From Anaerolinea sp. (lineage in GTDB: Bacteria; Chloroflexota; Anaerolineae; Anaerolineales; Anaerolineaceae): 64,000 nucleotides of DNA. The stretch lies in assembly GCA_029975965.1 (NCBI GenBank), contig JARKOV010000108.1:62001-126000 (forward strand), written 5' to 3'. Under the pieces are notes generated by a model, which saw only the letters and a list, made by a program, of their open reading frames with translations, had not been told where the DNA came from and searched no databases. The translations under genes and the position numbers were made by a program. Below are positions 27,505 to 37,059 of this stretch, one piece after another. Numbering within the stretch: the first letter of the stretch is position 1; each line of letters starts with the position of its first letter.

Positions 27505-27771
27505 CTATGCGAGGTACCCGCCCTTCTCGGCCTGCGCCAACACCGCCTGGATGGTTTCCACCAGGGCGCGGGCCGATTCCACGCTCAACTCCACCGCCAC
27601 CCGCGCGCCGGGTCCCAGCGCCTCGTTGACAAAGTCAATGTTCAGGGCATGTTCAAAAGGCGCTTCGAACGGGTGGTCATAGGTAACGTCGGCTTCTTTC
27701 AGCACAAACCAGCCTGCCGCGCCCTTGCCATTGCCTTCAATCTTGATTTGCTGCGCAATCATCGTGCACAT
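27505..27771 (-). CDS. Small conserved protein (DUF6295-like)
   Basis: This encodes 88 residues from the ATG at 27771, with AAAGGAG upstream. 'MCTMIAQQIKIEGNGKGAAGWFVL' and 'VTYDHPFEAPFEHALNIDFVNE' are the pattern of a short uncharacterised family in Actinobacteria and Chloroflexota. 'TYDHP' with the N-terminal Cys could bind metal, but no role is known. It follows the dienelactone hydrolase gene on the same strand, with a hairpin between them. Confidence 0.75.
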   Translation of the reverse strand: MCTMIAQQIKIEGNGKGAAGWFVLKEADVTYDHPFEAPFEHALNIDFVNEALGPGARVAVELSVESARALVETIQAVLAQAEKGGYLA

Positions 27772-27849
27772 CCGGGACTCCTTTTTCGATGCCGGGGTGT
27801 CTCCCCATTCGAGCCTGAGCAACCAGGCGAGTAAAGATTGCGTTTCATT

Positions 27850-27891
27850 TTTTCTGTCAAATGTGGATTTTGCCCCACATTTTACAGAAAA
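27850..27891. repeat. Hairpin repeat (TGTGGG-CAAA family), copy 1
   Basis: The arms 27850-27866 and 27875-27891 (17 bp, one mismatch) begin with TTTTCTG and end with CAGAAAA, with an 8-base loop. On the minus strand the tip reads TGTGGGGCAAAATCCACA, similar to copies at 50948-50989 and about 24020-24037. It may end the dienelactone hydrolase transcript. Confidence 0.75.
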
Positions 27892-27916
27892 TGAATCATG
27901 CAATCCGGACAAGGCA

Positions 27917-28672
27917 TCACGCTAAATGCCTGGCGAGGAACGCCCAGATTTTATTCCAACCGTCGGTCGCCTGCTCGGGGCGGTATGCCGGGCGGTGGGT
28001 ATAGAAGAAGCCGTGACCCGCGTTGGGGTACATGTGGAACTCGTAGCGCTTGCCGAATTTCTGCAGCGCTTCCTCGTGGAGCTTCACCTGTTCCGGGGTA
28101 GGGCCGTGGTCTTCCTCGCCGAACAGGCCCAGCAGCGGTGCCGAGAGGTCGGGGGTGTAGTCGATGGGCGGCACCGGCTGGTTGGGGGTCAGCTCGTCTT
28201 CGCTCATCACCACCCGACCTCCCCAGCAGTCGACCACGGCGTCAAACGCAGCGGTGCGGCAGGCTGCCAGGTAGGCGTGCCGCCCTCCAGAGCAGGTCCC
28301 GAAGACGCCTACTTTTCCACTGCATATGGGCAGCGAGCGCAGGGAATTCGCCGCGCCTTCCAGGTCGCCGACCGCCTGGTCGTCGGGAACGCCCCCGGCG
28401 GCGCGCGCTTTGGCTGCCACATCTTCGGGCGTGCCGTGCCCAACGCGGAAGTACAGGTTGGGGCTCAGCGCAAGGTAACCGTGGCGCGCAAAGCGCAGCG
28501 CGGCCTCGCGGTACCACTCGTCCCAGCCGGGCAGGTGGTGCACCAGCACCATGCCGGGGAACGGCCCCGCCCCCAACGGGCGGGCAAAATAGGCGTTGAT
28601 CACGTCGCCTTGATATCCGTTCAAGGTGACGGTTTCAGCGATGATCCCTTCGTACTGGTCGGTCTGGTACAT
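27917..28672 (-). CDS. Dienelactone hydrolase family protein
   Basis: This encodes 251 residues. The nucleophile elbow is Gly-Thr-Cys127-Ser-Gly-Gly, with Cys as in true dienelactone hydrolases instead of Ser; Asp188 ('GEEDHG') and His220 ('NAGHGFF') complete the triad. It is a cytoplasmic alpha/beta hydrolase expected to open lactones such as carboxymethylenebutenolide, or a broader ester substrate. It sits alone with the small DUF6295-like gene downstream. No other aromatic-degradation genes are in the window. Confidence 0.9.
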   Translation of the reverse strand: MYQTDQYEGIIAETVTLNGYQGDVINAYFARPLGAGPFPGMVLVHHLPGWDEWYREAALRFARHGYLALSPNLYFRVGHGTPEDVAAKARAAGGVPDDQAVGDLEGAANSLRSLPICSGKVGVFGTCSGGRHAYLAACRTAAFDAVVDCWGGRVVMSEDELTPNQPVPPIDYTPDLSAPLLGLFGEEDHGPTPEQVKLHEEALQKFGKRYEFHMYPNAGHGFFYTHRPAYRPEQATDGWNKIWAFLARHLA

Positions 28673-28915
28673 CTCGCGCTCCCTTCGTGGCTATTTTCCC
28701 GGCGCACCGGTCGGAAACCGGTTCATCTCTACATCCAGGATATCCAACTACCGGATATTACCCGGTGAGTATAACATGCCTGTCCGATCGTTTCCCGGTG
28801 AATAGAAAACGGTCCGTTTCAGGTCGCTTTCAGTATCCCTGGAGACACGGAACTCTCCCCCTAACTCCGCAGGCTGTGGCGTTCAACGGAACCGGCGTTC
28901 CTTGTATTGTTCCTA

Positions 28916-30208
28916 TCAGGGGGCCAGCCAGCCAAGCAGGGCAAACTCGTACATGTGGCTGCCATCCACCACTTTGAGCACCTCTCCTGTCTGCAGGCTG
29001 ACTATCTCGATGTCGATGCTGTAAAAATCAGGCATCAAGGCCACCTGCGCATCCCGGCTGTCCAGCCAGCCCGGGGTCAGTGTCACATCGCTCCGGAATG
29101 CAAGATATCCCAGGCGCGCCGGGAAGGGTATGGACCGTTCCTCCACCCCCTCAGGTGAGAGGATGTGGAACAGGGGAGCCGATTTGTCCCCGGAGAAATA
29201 GAACACACTGCAGGAATTGGGCAGGAAACCGATGTAGGGATGGTAAGCGGAGGCAGTGGTCCAGTCCGCAGAAAGCGAGACGCAGTCCGACCCGCCTTCG
29301 GGGCAGGTCATGAGCGGGATCACGTCAACCGCACCAGGCGAGGCGATGAATTGGCCCGTATCGGCCAGGTAGAAATGGCTGGCGATCCCCTCCTCATTTT
29401 CACGCAGCAAGACCCTGCCATCGCACTGGTCCTGGACGAGCCAGCGCCGGGGAGAATCGACCAGCGCCTGGCTGCCGCCAGCGATGGTCAGCAGCGTGGT
29501 GGTGTTGGCGGGGATCGCATATAGGGTGCCAGGGATCTGCAACGGCATTTCACCTTTATAGCGCTGGAAGACCAACACATTGGGCCCCGCCCAGGCCATC
29601 TCGTCCAGCGCGCCGCAGACACTCCGCGTGCTGAACATGCTGTACGCGGCGCAGGGCGGCTCGTACACCAGTCGAGAGGTCCTGGTTTCGAGGTCATACA
29701 GGTACAGGCCATCGTCGGTATTCGGAATGCCGAATGCCGTGTAGCTGATCAATTGCCCGTCGGGCGACCACAGCAGGCGGTCTGCATCGTAAGGCAAGAT
29801 GAGTTCGTCAGAGTCGTTCCCCAGGTCATACAGGTGGGTGGTACGTCCGGCCAAATCTGCCGAGAAGGTGGAGTAGACCAGGTAGCGTCCATCAGGCGAG
29901 ATGGCTGCGTTGATCACATGGGCAGCGATCGAGCGGGAGAGGATCTCGCCCGGGGTTCCCTCGGCTGACACTTCCACCAGTTCGTTCTCCAGGATGGCAA
30001 AAATGCGACCGCTGAAAACCGGTAGCGCCGGTGTTGGACTGGACGTAGGGGTGGGGATGTCTGTAGGCCTGGGGGTGAAGGTCGGAGAGGCGGTTGGAAG
30101 GGCTGTCTGGGTGAGGGTGGGGGTAGGCACTGGCCCGGATCGCAGCCCGGGAGCACAGCCGGACAGCAGAAGAACAAAAATGATCCATACGTTCAAGGGG
30201 AGCTTCAT
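28916..30208 (-). CDS. Lipoprotein with TolB/WD40-like beta-propeller
   Basis: This encodes 430 residues. The signal ends L-L-S-G-Cys18, followed by a Thr/Pro linker (about 25-65), as in the lipoprotein at 4354-5244. The rest contains propeller repeats: 'ISPDGRYLVYSTF', 'WSPDGQLISYTAF', 'YLYDLETRTSRLV'. Extra cysteines ('PPCAAYSMFSTRSVCG', 'QDQCDGR', 'TCPEGGSDC') suggest disulphides, which fits an extracellular location. It is probably a surface binding protein; no ligand can be named. Confidence 0.8.
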   Translation of the reverse strand: MKLPLNVWIIFVLLLSGCAPGLRSGPVPTPTLTQTALPTASPTFTPRPTDIPTPTSSPTPALPVFSGRIFAILENELVEVSAEGTPGEILSRSIAAHVINAAISPDGRYLVYSTFSADLAGRTTHLYDLGNDSDELILPYDADRLLWSPDGQLISYTAFGIPNTDDGLYLYDLETRTSRLVYEPPCAAYSMFSTRSVCGALDEMAWAGPNVLVFQRYKGEMPLQIPGTLYAIPANTTTLLTIAGGSQALVDSPRRWLVQDQCDGRVLLRENEEGIASHFYLADTGQFIASPGAVDVIPLMTCPEGGSDCVSLSADWTTASAYHPYIGFLPNSCSVFYFSGDKSAPLFHILSPEGVEERSIPFPARLGYLAFRSDVTLTPGWLDSRDAQVALMPDFYSIDIEIVSLQTGEVLKVVDGSHMYEFALLGWLAP

Positions 30209-30513
30209 GGCAGCCTCCGGAAAATCCTGCGTTACCCGAACGATCCACGGGGCAATCTCGGAGATTCGCCACTATTCATATGATTCGGTATACCGAAAAT
30301 CCAGGTCGAGTGATTGCTGTCTATACAATCGCCTATTACATCTATTATACTCCGCTCTTTTTCACCGAGTTCCGGCGATTCATGCGAATTTCGTCACTTA
30401 CGATTGCTCTGGATGTGTGCAGCAATCCCAGGAGCACTTGCAGAAACCCGAACCGTTTCCAGCCATGACCTTATCAATGCCAAGAACGCCTGGCCTGTTT
30501 CCGCTTTGCCGCC
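30209..30513. other. 305-bp gap without a gene
   Basis: It is AT-rich in the middle. On the minus strand TATAAT occurs at 30349-30344, which may be the -10 of the lipoprotein gene with a long leader. No other feature was seen. Confidence 0.4.
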
Positions 30514-32088
30514 TTAAAATGCGGGGTCATACTTCTTCGCTTGCGCGCCCGAGGCGGCCTTCCTGGCGCCCAGCGCCTGCAGCACCATGTTCGCCACTCT
30601 CAGCCCGCCCAACGCCACAGCCGCCGTGGACTGGCCGGGGAAGATGGAATCGCCGACCATCCACAGGCCTGCTGCGAGCCGCGGGCCGGTGGCGCGCAGC
30701 AGGCTGGTCTGAGGAAAGCCGCCCACCCAGCCCCACTCGCGGCGGGTAAAACGCTGGAAGGTGACCGGCGTGCCGGGCAGCACCAGCCTGGCCCTTTCGC
30801 GCAGTCCGGGCAAGGCCACCTCGGCGGCCGCCAGCGTTTTTTGCTCATACTCGTTTTTACGCGCCTCGTAGGCCGGTCGGTCGTGCTCGTATAGCCTCCA
30901 CCAGCCGTCGAGGGCGGTGTGGGTGCTGAGGGTGAGCGCTCGCTGACCGGCTGGGGCGCGCGTAGCGTCCCATTCCGGGCTGAGGGATAGGAAGACGCTG
31001 TTGCCTTCGCCGAGCGGCCTGCCCAGGAGCACCTGGTGGTGGAGGGGAAAATCGGGTGGGATGGAGGCGCCGTCGATGCCCACGTACACTACGAACGCGC
31101 CCCACAGGCCGGTCGGTCGCGGCGGCAGGCGGCGCAGCCCGGCGGGCAGGTCGTCGTCAATCAGCCCGGCGACGTTCCAGGGGGTCAGATTGGCGATGAC
31201 GAGGTCGGCGGGGAACGATCCGCCGCGCCTGGTTTCCACCCCGACCGGCAGGCCGCCCTCGCGGCGAATGCGGGTGGCCTCCTGGCGGTAAAGGACGCGC
31301 CCGCCGTTGCGGCGCACCGCTTCGACCAGCGTTTCGGCGATCGCGCCCATCCCACCGGCGAGGTGAGCGACGCCCCGCCGAGGCAGGTCCAGGGCAGCCG
31401 CGCCGTACAGAGCGTTGGCCTGCCGGCTCTCGGCTTGCGCCGAGATGAGCAGTTGCCCGTCGACGAAAAGCCGCAGAGCCTCTGCGTCCTGCGGCAGGCG
31501 AGCGGCGACGGGTCGGAAAGCGTCGACTGCCAGCCAGGGCGAGCGGCCACGGAGCAGCCAGGGCAGGCCCGCAGCGACCGCCTCGCCCGCGTCTCCCAAG
31601 GATTGGGGAGGCCAGGGCGGCTGGCGCAAGGCCAGGTCCCACAGGGCGTCGGCGGTGTCCTCCTGCCAGCGGAAGAAACCCACTGCCGGATCGCCAAAGG
31701 CCCGGCGGTATTCGGCCCAACGCGAGTCGCCGGCGTGCCGCGCCACCTGCGCGCCACCCGGCAGGTGGACGACCATCGCCGTCGAGGCGGCCTGCGCCGG
31801 CCAGGAATCGATCCCGGCGGCATGGGCCAGCCTGTCCATCGGCCCGCCGGGGTAGAAACCTGCCGCTAACGTGGCGCCCGCGTCGAAGCGGTAGCCCTGG
31901 TGGAAGAAGGTGCCGGCGCAGCCGCCCGGAACCACCTGGGCTTCGAGGACGGTGACCTCCAGCCCGGCGCGGGCGAGCACCGCGGCTGCCGCCAACCCGC
32001 CAACCCCGGCTCCGATCACCACCACCCGCGTCACCTGGCTTGGCTCCGGTTTGCCGTTACCTCCGCTTCCGGCGTCAATTTGCTTCAT
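30514..32088 (-). CDS. CrtI/CrtH-like FAD-dependent oxidoreductase
   Basis: This encodes 524 residues from the ATG at 32088, which overlaps the stop of the SRPBCC gene (ATGA). The FAD motif '[21 protein letters not shown]' is at about 20-40, then '[13 protein letters not shown]' and '[10 protein letters not shown]', the pattern of carotenoid desaturases, isomerases and retinol saturases. The C-terminal '[26 protein letters not shown]' is the second FAD signature. It is less similar to phytoene desaturase than the crtI product at 45247-46749, so a later step (isomerisation, saturation or oxidation of a polyene) is more likely. Confidence 0.85.
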   Translation of the reverse strand: MKQIDAGSGGNGKPEPSQVTRVVVIGAGVGGLAAAAVLARAGLEVTVLEAQVVPGGCAGTFFHQGYRFDAGATLAAGFYPGGPMDRLAHAAGIDSWPAQAASTAMVVHLPGGAQVARHAGDSRWAEYRRAFGDPAVGFFRWQEDTADALWDLALRQPPWPPQSLGDAGEAVAAGLPWLLRGRSPWLAVDAFRPVAARLPQDAEALRLFVDGQLLISAQAESRQANALYGAAALDLPRRGVAHLAGGMGAIAETLVEAVRRNGGRVLYRQEATRIRREGGLPVGVETRRGGSFPADLVIANLTPWNVAGLIDDDLPAGLRRLPPRPTGLWGAFVVYVGIDGASIPPDFPLHHQVLLGRPLGEGNSVFLSLSPEWDATRAPAGQRALTLSTHTALDGWWRLYEHDRPAYEARKNEYEQKTLAAAEVALPGLRERARLVLPGTPVTFQRFTRREWGWVGGFPQTSLLRATGPRLAAGLWMVGDSIFPGQSTAAVALGGLRVANMVLQALGARKAASGAQAKKYDPAF

Positions 32089-32522
32089 GCTAATAATTTC
32101 ATGGTCTTCCATGCCCGGTAGGCAAAGAGGAGCGGGAGACCGGCCCGCATGCCCAAACCGACCAGCCACCAGAGCGGGTGCCGGCGCAGGCGCAGGGAGA
32201 TCTCATCGACCACCTCGGTCGTCTCCTCGTCCACGGCGTGGAATTGGTGGCGGTGGACCCATTCGGCGAATGGGCCGCGCTGCTGGCGGTCGGTGAAACC
32301 TGCGGCAGAAACGTCCTCGATCTGCGCCACCCACCGCAGCGGCAACGGGCCGATCCACAGGGTGAAATCCATCCCGTCGCCCGCTCCCAGCACCGCCGGT
32401 GCGGCGTGTATGCGCACGACGATGGGTGGGGGTGTGATGGCGGCCATGCTGGCGGCACGGCTGTGAAAATCGGCTACGCGCGCCAGGGGGGCGCGCACCC
32501 GGAAGCGGTGCTGGTATCTCAT
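32085..32522 (-). CDS. SRPBCC-family (START/Bet v1-like) protein
   Basis: This encodes 145 residues. '[26 protein letters not shown]' and '[14 protein letters not shown]' with '[13 protein letters not shown]' match small hydrophobic-ligand-binding SRPBCC proteins. It may bind or present an isoprenoid to the CrtI-like enzyme encoded next, since the genes overlap by four bases and such pairs recur near carotenoid genes. The C-terminus contains a hydrophobic helix. No catalytic residue is evident. Confidence 0.82.
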   Translation of the reverse strand: MRYQHRFRVRAPLARVADFHSRAASMAAITPPPIVVRIHAAPAVLGAGDGMDFTLWIGPLPLRWVAQIEDVSAAGFTDRQQRGPFAEWVHRHQFHAVDEETTEVVDEISLRLRRHPLWWLVGLGMRAGLPLLFAYRAWKTMKLLA

Positions 32523-32725
32523 GCCTGACCTCTCAATCTCTTTGCAACCCCATTATCCTGGATTTCGCCTGAACATTCTACAAATGGAGCGCATTGTACA
32601 AGGTTTGTAGCATTCTGATCGGTGCAGTGATGGGGCGGGCTGGAATGGGAGGCATGCCTCAATCGGCGCGCCGGCCCTGTGATACACTAACGTTGAATGG
32701 GAGAAGAGATCGCCGCTGGAGGCCT

Positions 32726-34003
32726 ATGTTCAAAACTGGAACCGATATCACTCAGGAGCTGCAAGCCGAGATCGACCGCCTGGCTGCCGCAGGCGGCGGA
32801 GAAATTCGCATCCCACCGGGGGAGTACACTTTCCGTCCGGTGGAGCTGAAATCCAACATCTGCCTGCATCTCAGCGCCGGGGCGAAGCTGGTTGCCTCCC
32901 CTCGCAAAGAGGATTATTTCCCCATCGGCTACCACCACAACGAGATGGGCGAGGTGTACTCGGCGCTCTACGCCTTCGACCAGGCGAACATCACCCTCCA
33001 GGGCGAGGGGGTGATCGACTTGAGCGGTGAGGCGTTCTACCACATGGACACGCCCTCGCGCGTGGTCAGCGCCGGCCCGCCCATCACCCCTGAATACCTG
33101 GCCGAAGCCCCGCGAACCTACGACTGGCGGGTCAACCAGCCGGTCTTCTTTCACCGCTGCCGCCACCTGCGCCTGGAGGGGCTGACCATCACCAACGCCC
33201 CCTGCTGGACGTTGAGCTTCAACTTGTGCCGGGTGGTCAAGGTGATGAACCTGACCATTGAGAACAGCCTGATCATCCCCAACTGCGACGGGATGCACTT
33301 TACCGGCTCTAGCGACATCCTCATCAGCGGCTGCCACATCACCGCCGGAGACGATTGCGTCGCGTTGACGTCGATCACCGATTGGAGCGCGCCGTGCGAA
33401 AATGTCACCATGACCGGTTGCATCTTTCAATCCGCCTCGAAGGCCATCTCGATCGGGTACATGCACAGCATCGTGCGCAACGTGCTGATCGAGAACGTGA
33501 TCGTCAAGAAGAGCAACCGCGCGTTTGTCGCCATGTGCCACCCGCATACCGGCCTGGTCGAGAACGTGCGCGTGACCAACTGCATCTTCGAAGGCCGCAG
33601 CTACGGCGGCAACTGGTGGGGGAACGGCGAGGCGATCGTGATCATGGTGACTCCCCATCACATTCCGAGCTACCGCGATCCGCTTCCCGCGCCCAGGGCG
33701 AGCGCCGGGATCAGGAATGTTTCCTTCACCCATCTCACCTGTCGGGCGGAGCGGCCGATTGGGATCGTCGCCAGCGAGCCATTCATCCGGCAGGTGACGC
33801 TGCAAGATGTCACCATCGACCTCGTCCCGGAAGACCGCCCCAGCCTCAAAGGCAACGTGATCGACCTAGCCCCGGGGCCGGAGAATTACGCCATCCCGCG
33901 CGAGGGGATTGGGGTAGTCTATCGGAATGCCCTTCTGCGCCTGGAAAACGTCACCGACGGCGCCGGCAATCCGGTCGAGGTCCTGGAGATTGGAAAGGAA
34001 TGA
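32726..34003 (+). CDS. GH28 polygalacturonase-like glycosidase
   Basis: This encodes 425 residues from the ATG at 32726, with CTGGAGG upstream. The protein is a right-handed beta-helix with the GH28 acid cluster: Asn-Cys-Asp188-Gly and Gly-Asp209-Asp210-Cys. The later 'SIGYM' and 'VRVTNC' strands follow, although the usual GHG and RIK motifs are altered, so the specificity may differ from classical polygalacturonase. No signal peptide is present, so it probably acts on imported oligogalacturonides or related uronides. The gene is monocistronic and converges with the GT2 gene. Confidence 0.9.
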   Translation: MFKTGTDITQELQAEIDRLAAAGGGEIRIPPGEYTFRPVELKSNICLHLSAGAKLVASPRKEDYFPIGYHHNEMGEVYSALYAFDQANITLQGEGVIDLSGEAFYHMDTPSRVVSAGPPITPEYLAEAPRTYDWRVNQPVFFHRCRHLRLEGLTITNAPCWTLSFNLCRVVKVMNLTIENSLIIPNCDGMHFTGSSDILISGCHITAGDDCVALTSITDWSAPCENVTMTGCIFQSASKAISIGYMHSIVRNVLIENVIVKKSNRAFVAMCHPHTGLVENVRVTNCIFEGRSYGGNWWGNGEAIVIMVTPHHIPSYRDPLPAPRASAGIRNVSFTHLTCRAERPIGIVASEPFIRQVTLQDVTIDLVPEDRPSLKGNVIDLAPGPENYAIPREGIGVVYRNALLRLENVTDGAGNPVEVLEIGKE

Positions 34004-34049
34004 ACCGGTAATCCCTTAGCAGTCAGCCAGACTGATTTTGACAGAGTAC

Positions 34050-35210
34050 TTAGAACCAGCGCCAGCGGGGCCGGGCCAGCGCGCGGCCTTTCCAGCTCAA
34101 CCGTCCGGTCAGGCTGAACACGAGCGAGCGCAGGGCGACCGCTTCGTTCGCCAGGACGGTCAACGGGTAGAGCAGCGCCAGGGCGGGTGGCAGGCCGATC
34201 TCCAGGTAAGGCAGCAGCCACAGAGGCAGCGCAAGCGCCAGGCAGGTCGCCAGGGTGAGGAGGCTGGCCAGGGGGGCCTGCCCCAGAACGCGAGCCGCCA
34301 GGACGAGCGGGGGCGTCCAGAAGAGGGCCGCCAGCCAGAAGAACACGAAGAGGAAAACCAGCAGGCGGAAATCGAAAGCCGCGAAGAGGTTCTTGGTGAA
34401 GCCTTCCACAGCTTCGCGGGTGTTGTGGTACATCCGGCAGGAGATGAGGTCGGCCAGGCTGACCACGCGCCAGCGCAGGCCGGCGGCGTTGACCTTGCGG
34501 GCAAAGGCGAAATCTTCGACGATCGCCGGCCCCAGCGACGCGTGACCGCCAATCGCCTGGTAAGCCTCGCGCCGAAAGAACATCACCTGTCCCACCGCGA
34601 CCGAGAGCGCCGGCCAGCGCAAACGGTACGCCAACCAGAGGGGGATGAAGCACAGCGCGGCCCAGGCGAAGAACGGGACGAGCAGCCGCTCTCCCCAACT
34701 GTTTACACGCTGGCGGGGAAAGCCGGTCAGGAAGGCGGCTTGCTCGCCGGCGCAGGCGTCGACGAGCGCGCGCAGCGTCTGGGGGCGGTGGACCGTGTCG
34801 GCATCGGTGAAGAGGAGGAATTCGCCGCGCGCCTGTTGGGCCAGTTGGCTGCAGGCCCAGTTCTTGCCCGTGTGCTCCGTTGGCGAAGGGCAGCCGGCCA
34901 GCACCCGCAAGCGGGATTGCCCCCGTGCCAGTTCCTGCAAGATAGCGAGCGTGTTATCGCTCGACTGGTCGTCCAGGGCGATGATCTCAAACGCGGGGTA
35001 ATCCTGCGCCAACAGCGAGTCGATGCAATTGCGGATGTTCTTCTCCTCGTTGCGCGCCGGGACGAGGATCGAGACCGGCGGATACACGCCGGATTGGGGG
35101 TGCCTGCGCGCGCGGTGCAGCAGCCAGAGGTTGCTCAACAGAACCGCCAGCAGCAGCGACTGGAAAAAGATGAGATGGACGATCAGGTCGCGGGTGAGAT
35201 AGGCGAGCAT
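34050..35210 (-). CDS. GT2 membrane glycosyltransferase (HpnB/CrtQ-like)
   Basis: This encodes 386 residues from the ATG at 35210; the frame stays open far upstream but overlaps plsY, so that extension was rejected. It has an N-terminal membrane anchor (about 8-28), a GT-A domain starting 'VSILVPARNEEKNI' with the metal motif Asp-Ala-Asp in 'FTDADT' and 'EDFAFARKV', and several C-terminal membrane helices. This is the layout of HpnB, CrtQ and related lipid-glycosylating enzymes. The acceptor is unknown. It is the third gene of a minus-strand operon with plsY and an esterase, five bases behind plsY. Confidence 0.85.
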   Translation of the reverse strand: MLAYLTRDLIVHLIFFQSLLLAVLLSNLWLLHRARRHPQSGVYPPVSILVPARNEEKNIRNCIDSLLAQDYPAFEIIALDDQSSDNTLAILQELARGQSRLRVLAGCPSPTEHTGKNWACSQLAQQARGEFLLFTDADTVHRPQTLRALVDACAGEQAAFLTGFPRQRVNSWGERLLVPFFAWAALCFIPLWLAYRLRWPALSVAVGQVMFFRREAYQAIGGHASLGPAIVEDFAFARKVNAAGLRWRVVSLADLISCRMYHNTREAVEGFTKNLFAAFDFRLLVFLFVFFWLAALFWTPPLVLAARVLGQAPLASLLTLATCLALALPLWLLPYLEIGLPPALALLYPLTVLANEAVALRSLVFSLTGRLSWKGRALARPRWRWF

Positions 35211-35215
35211 GGAAA

Positions 35216-35824
35216 TCACCGCCCGGCGGGGAAGAAGAGCCTCGCCAACCACGGGCGCAGGCGAGGTGACCGGCGCAGGTCGGCGCGGTGAGTCCAGGCC
35301 AGCAAGAGGGTGACGCACAGCCAGGTCGACAGGAACAGCCCATCCGGCAGCCAGGCGAGGAGCGTGCCGAGGATGCCTGCCATTCCGAGCATCACCGCCC
35401 AGCCGGGCACGCTGATGAGTGCGATCCCGATCAGCGTGGCGATCACCCCCGCCAGCGACGCTTTCCAGATCGTCAGGCCGATCCACACCCCCAGCGACGC
35501 CGCGATCGCTTTGCCGCCCCGAAAGCCGAGAAACGGGCTGAAAGCGTGCCCGAGCACGGGCGCAATGGCGATCAACAGCATGGGGACGCCCCGAAAACCC
35601 AGGTTGTGATAGGCCAACCCGACAGGCGCCGCAGCCTTGGCCACGTCCAGCAAGAGGGCCAACACGCCGATCGCTTTGCTCCCAGCCCTGAATGCGTTGG
35701 CCGCGCCCGGGTTTCCGTCGCCGAACCGGCGCACATCGACCCCCAAGAAGAGCCTGCCAAGCCAGACCGAAAAAGGGATCGAGCCGCACAGGAAGGCGAG
35801 GAGCAAGAACAGCACCCAGCTCAT
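35216..35824 (-). CDS. plsY: Glycerol-3-phosphate acyltransferase PlsY-like
   Basis: This encodes 202 residues from the ATG at 35824. The three PlsY motifs are visible: 'GSIPFSVWLGR', 'GDGNPGAANAFRAGS' and 'GHAFSPFLGFRGGKAIAASLGV', within five membrane helices. PlsY transfers the acyl group from acyl-phosphate to glycerol 3-phosphate. Its setting between an esterase and a GT2 enzyme is unusual for the housekeeping copy, so it may be a second copy recruited for lipid or carotenoid-glycoside acylation. The start overlaps the esterase stop (ATGA). Confidence 0.9.
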   Translation of the reverse strand: MSWVLFLLLAFLCGSIPFSVWLGRLFLGVDVRRFGDGNPGAANAFRAGSKAIGVLALLLDVAKAAAPVGLAYHNLGFRGVPMLLIAIAPVLGHAFSPFLGFRGGKAIAASLGVWIGLTIWKASLAGVIATLIGIALISVPGWAVMLGMAGILGTLLAWLPDGLFLSTWLCVTLLLAWTHRADLRRSPRLRPWLARLFFPAGR

Positions 35825-36729
35825 CGAAGGCTCCGCAATTTGAAAAATTCCCACATGACGCGCGTGGCGTCGATGTCCTGCGTGGTGGGACCGGTGATCC
35901 ACTCGGGTAACGGCTCCCCGCCGGGCCAGGCGTGACCGCCGCCGCGGATGGAATAGAAGACCACATCCGCAGCGCAATCGCCATAGCGGATACCGCTCAC
36001 ATCGCCCGAGGGTGGAATTTCCAGCGGCTGACCGGCGCATTCCCGGCGGCGGGCGAGCGTATCGACCCAATCTTCGACGGCTGGAAAGGGACGGTGAAAG
36101 GTCCTGGACGGGCCGCCCAGGTAGGGGACGATCGGGTCTGCTGTGCCGTGAAAAACGATGGCGGGCACCGGCCTGGAAGGGTTGCACGCCTCCCAGGGGT
36201 AGAGGTAGGCCCCTGCCACCATGCCGACGGCGGCAATCCGCTCCGCAAGGTGGCAGGACAAAACGAACGTCATCACTGCGCCGTTCGACAGCCCATTGGC
36301 ATAGATGCGCTGGGGATCGATGTTGTACTGGCTTTGCAGGTGATCGATTAACTCGGAGATAAAGGTGACGTCCTGCAAGGAGCCGGTCGCGCTGTCGGGG
36401 TCGGTCGTGATGCGCCAGCGCAGTGGAAAACCGGTGCCGGAGGGGTACACGACGAGGAAGCCTTCCTGGTCTGCCAGGTCGTTCCAGCGGCTGACCTGCA
36501 TCTGGTGGGCGGGCCATTCCGCAAAGCCGTGGAAGCTGATCACCAGCGGCGTCGGGGTGGACGGGTCGTAGCTCTCCGGCACATACAGCAGGTAGGCGCG
36601 TTTTTCACCAGAGGAAACCAGCGTGCCATTGGTGCGGTTGGCCAGCTCGAAAGCGATGAGCACGAACAGGGCGAAGGCGACCACCAGCCCTGCGATGCCC
36701 AGCAAGATCCTCACCAACCACTTTTTCAT
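35821..36729 (-). CDS. LpqC/PHB-depolymerase-like esterase
   Basis: This encodes 302 residues with an uncleaved-type N-terminal membrane anchor (about 5-28). The nucleophile is Ser148 in 'ANGLSNGA', with Asp198 ('HGTADPIVPY') and His266 ('GGGHAWPGG') completing the triad. The family includes polyhydroxybutyrate depolymerases and feruloyl/acetyl xylan esterases; an anchored extracellular esterase of plant polymers is plausible. First gene of the esterase-plsY-GT2 operon. Confidence 0.88.
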   Translation of the reverse strand: MKKWLVRILLGIAGLVVAFALFVLIAFELANRTNGTLVSSGEKRAYLLYVPESYDPSTPTPLVISFHGFAEWPAHQMQVSRWNDLADQEGFLVVYPSGTGFPLRWRITTDPDSATGSLQDVTFISELIDHLQSQYNIDPQRIYANGLSNGAVMTFVLSCHLAERIAAVGMVAGAYLYPWEACNPSRPVPAIVFHGTADPIVPYLGGPSRTFHRPFPAVEDWVDTLARRRECAGQPLEIPPSGDVSGIRYGDCAADVVFYSIRGGGHAWPGGEPLPEWITGPTTQDIDATRVMWEFFKLRSLR

Positions 36730-37059
36730 CGGTTCTCAACGCTCCTGTTTAACCGAGATCGCCTGCCTCTCACCAGACACCGCTCGGCGATCTCGATACA
36801 CCCTGAGCATAGAAAGGCCGGTTATTGCGCGCGCGCAGGAGGTCGATGGCTGTCGCATGGGTTGGACGTCAGGAAAATCCTTAATTTGAGGTGATCGCGG
36901 GTGCTTCTCACCCGCAACTACCTCAAAAATTTAAGTTTCTATCACTGGTGGCTGCCTCGATACGATCAATGATATTATATCTTGGGCCGTACAGGAAAAG
37001 GATTTGGCTGCCAGGCGAAACCGCTGGATAGGGGCCTGTCTGAGTTGCCGGGAGGTTTC
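36730..37059. other. 330-bp divergent intergenic region with one hairpin
   Basis: It separates the minus-strand esterase operon from the plus-strand hydrolase. It holds an interrupted inverted repeat (36885-36927) and AT-rich promoter-like DNA around 36965-36980. No gene was recognised. Confidence 0.5.
36885..36927. repeat. Interrupted hairpin in the divergent region
   Basis: The inner stem GCGGGTG (36897-36903) pairs with CACCCGC (36909-36915). After a small internal loop the outer stem TTTGAGGT (36885-36892) pairs with ACCTCAAA (36920-36927). Confidence 0.65.

Noticed and set aside
32577..32610. CarH/LitR-like operator around CTACAAA...TTTGTAG upstream of the SRPBCC-CrtI-like genes
   Set aside because: The arms are short and widely spaced, no such regulator is encoded here, and no -35 fits; evidence is too thin.
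35211..35984. N-terminal extension of the GT2 gene
   Set aside because: The frame is open but lies antisense-shifted within plsY; the GT2 protein starts naturally at 35210 with a membrane anchor.
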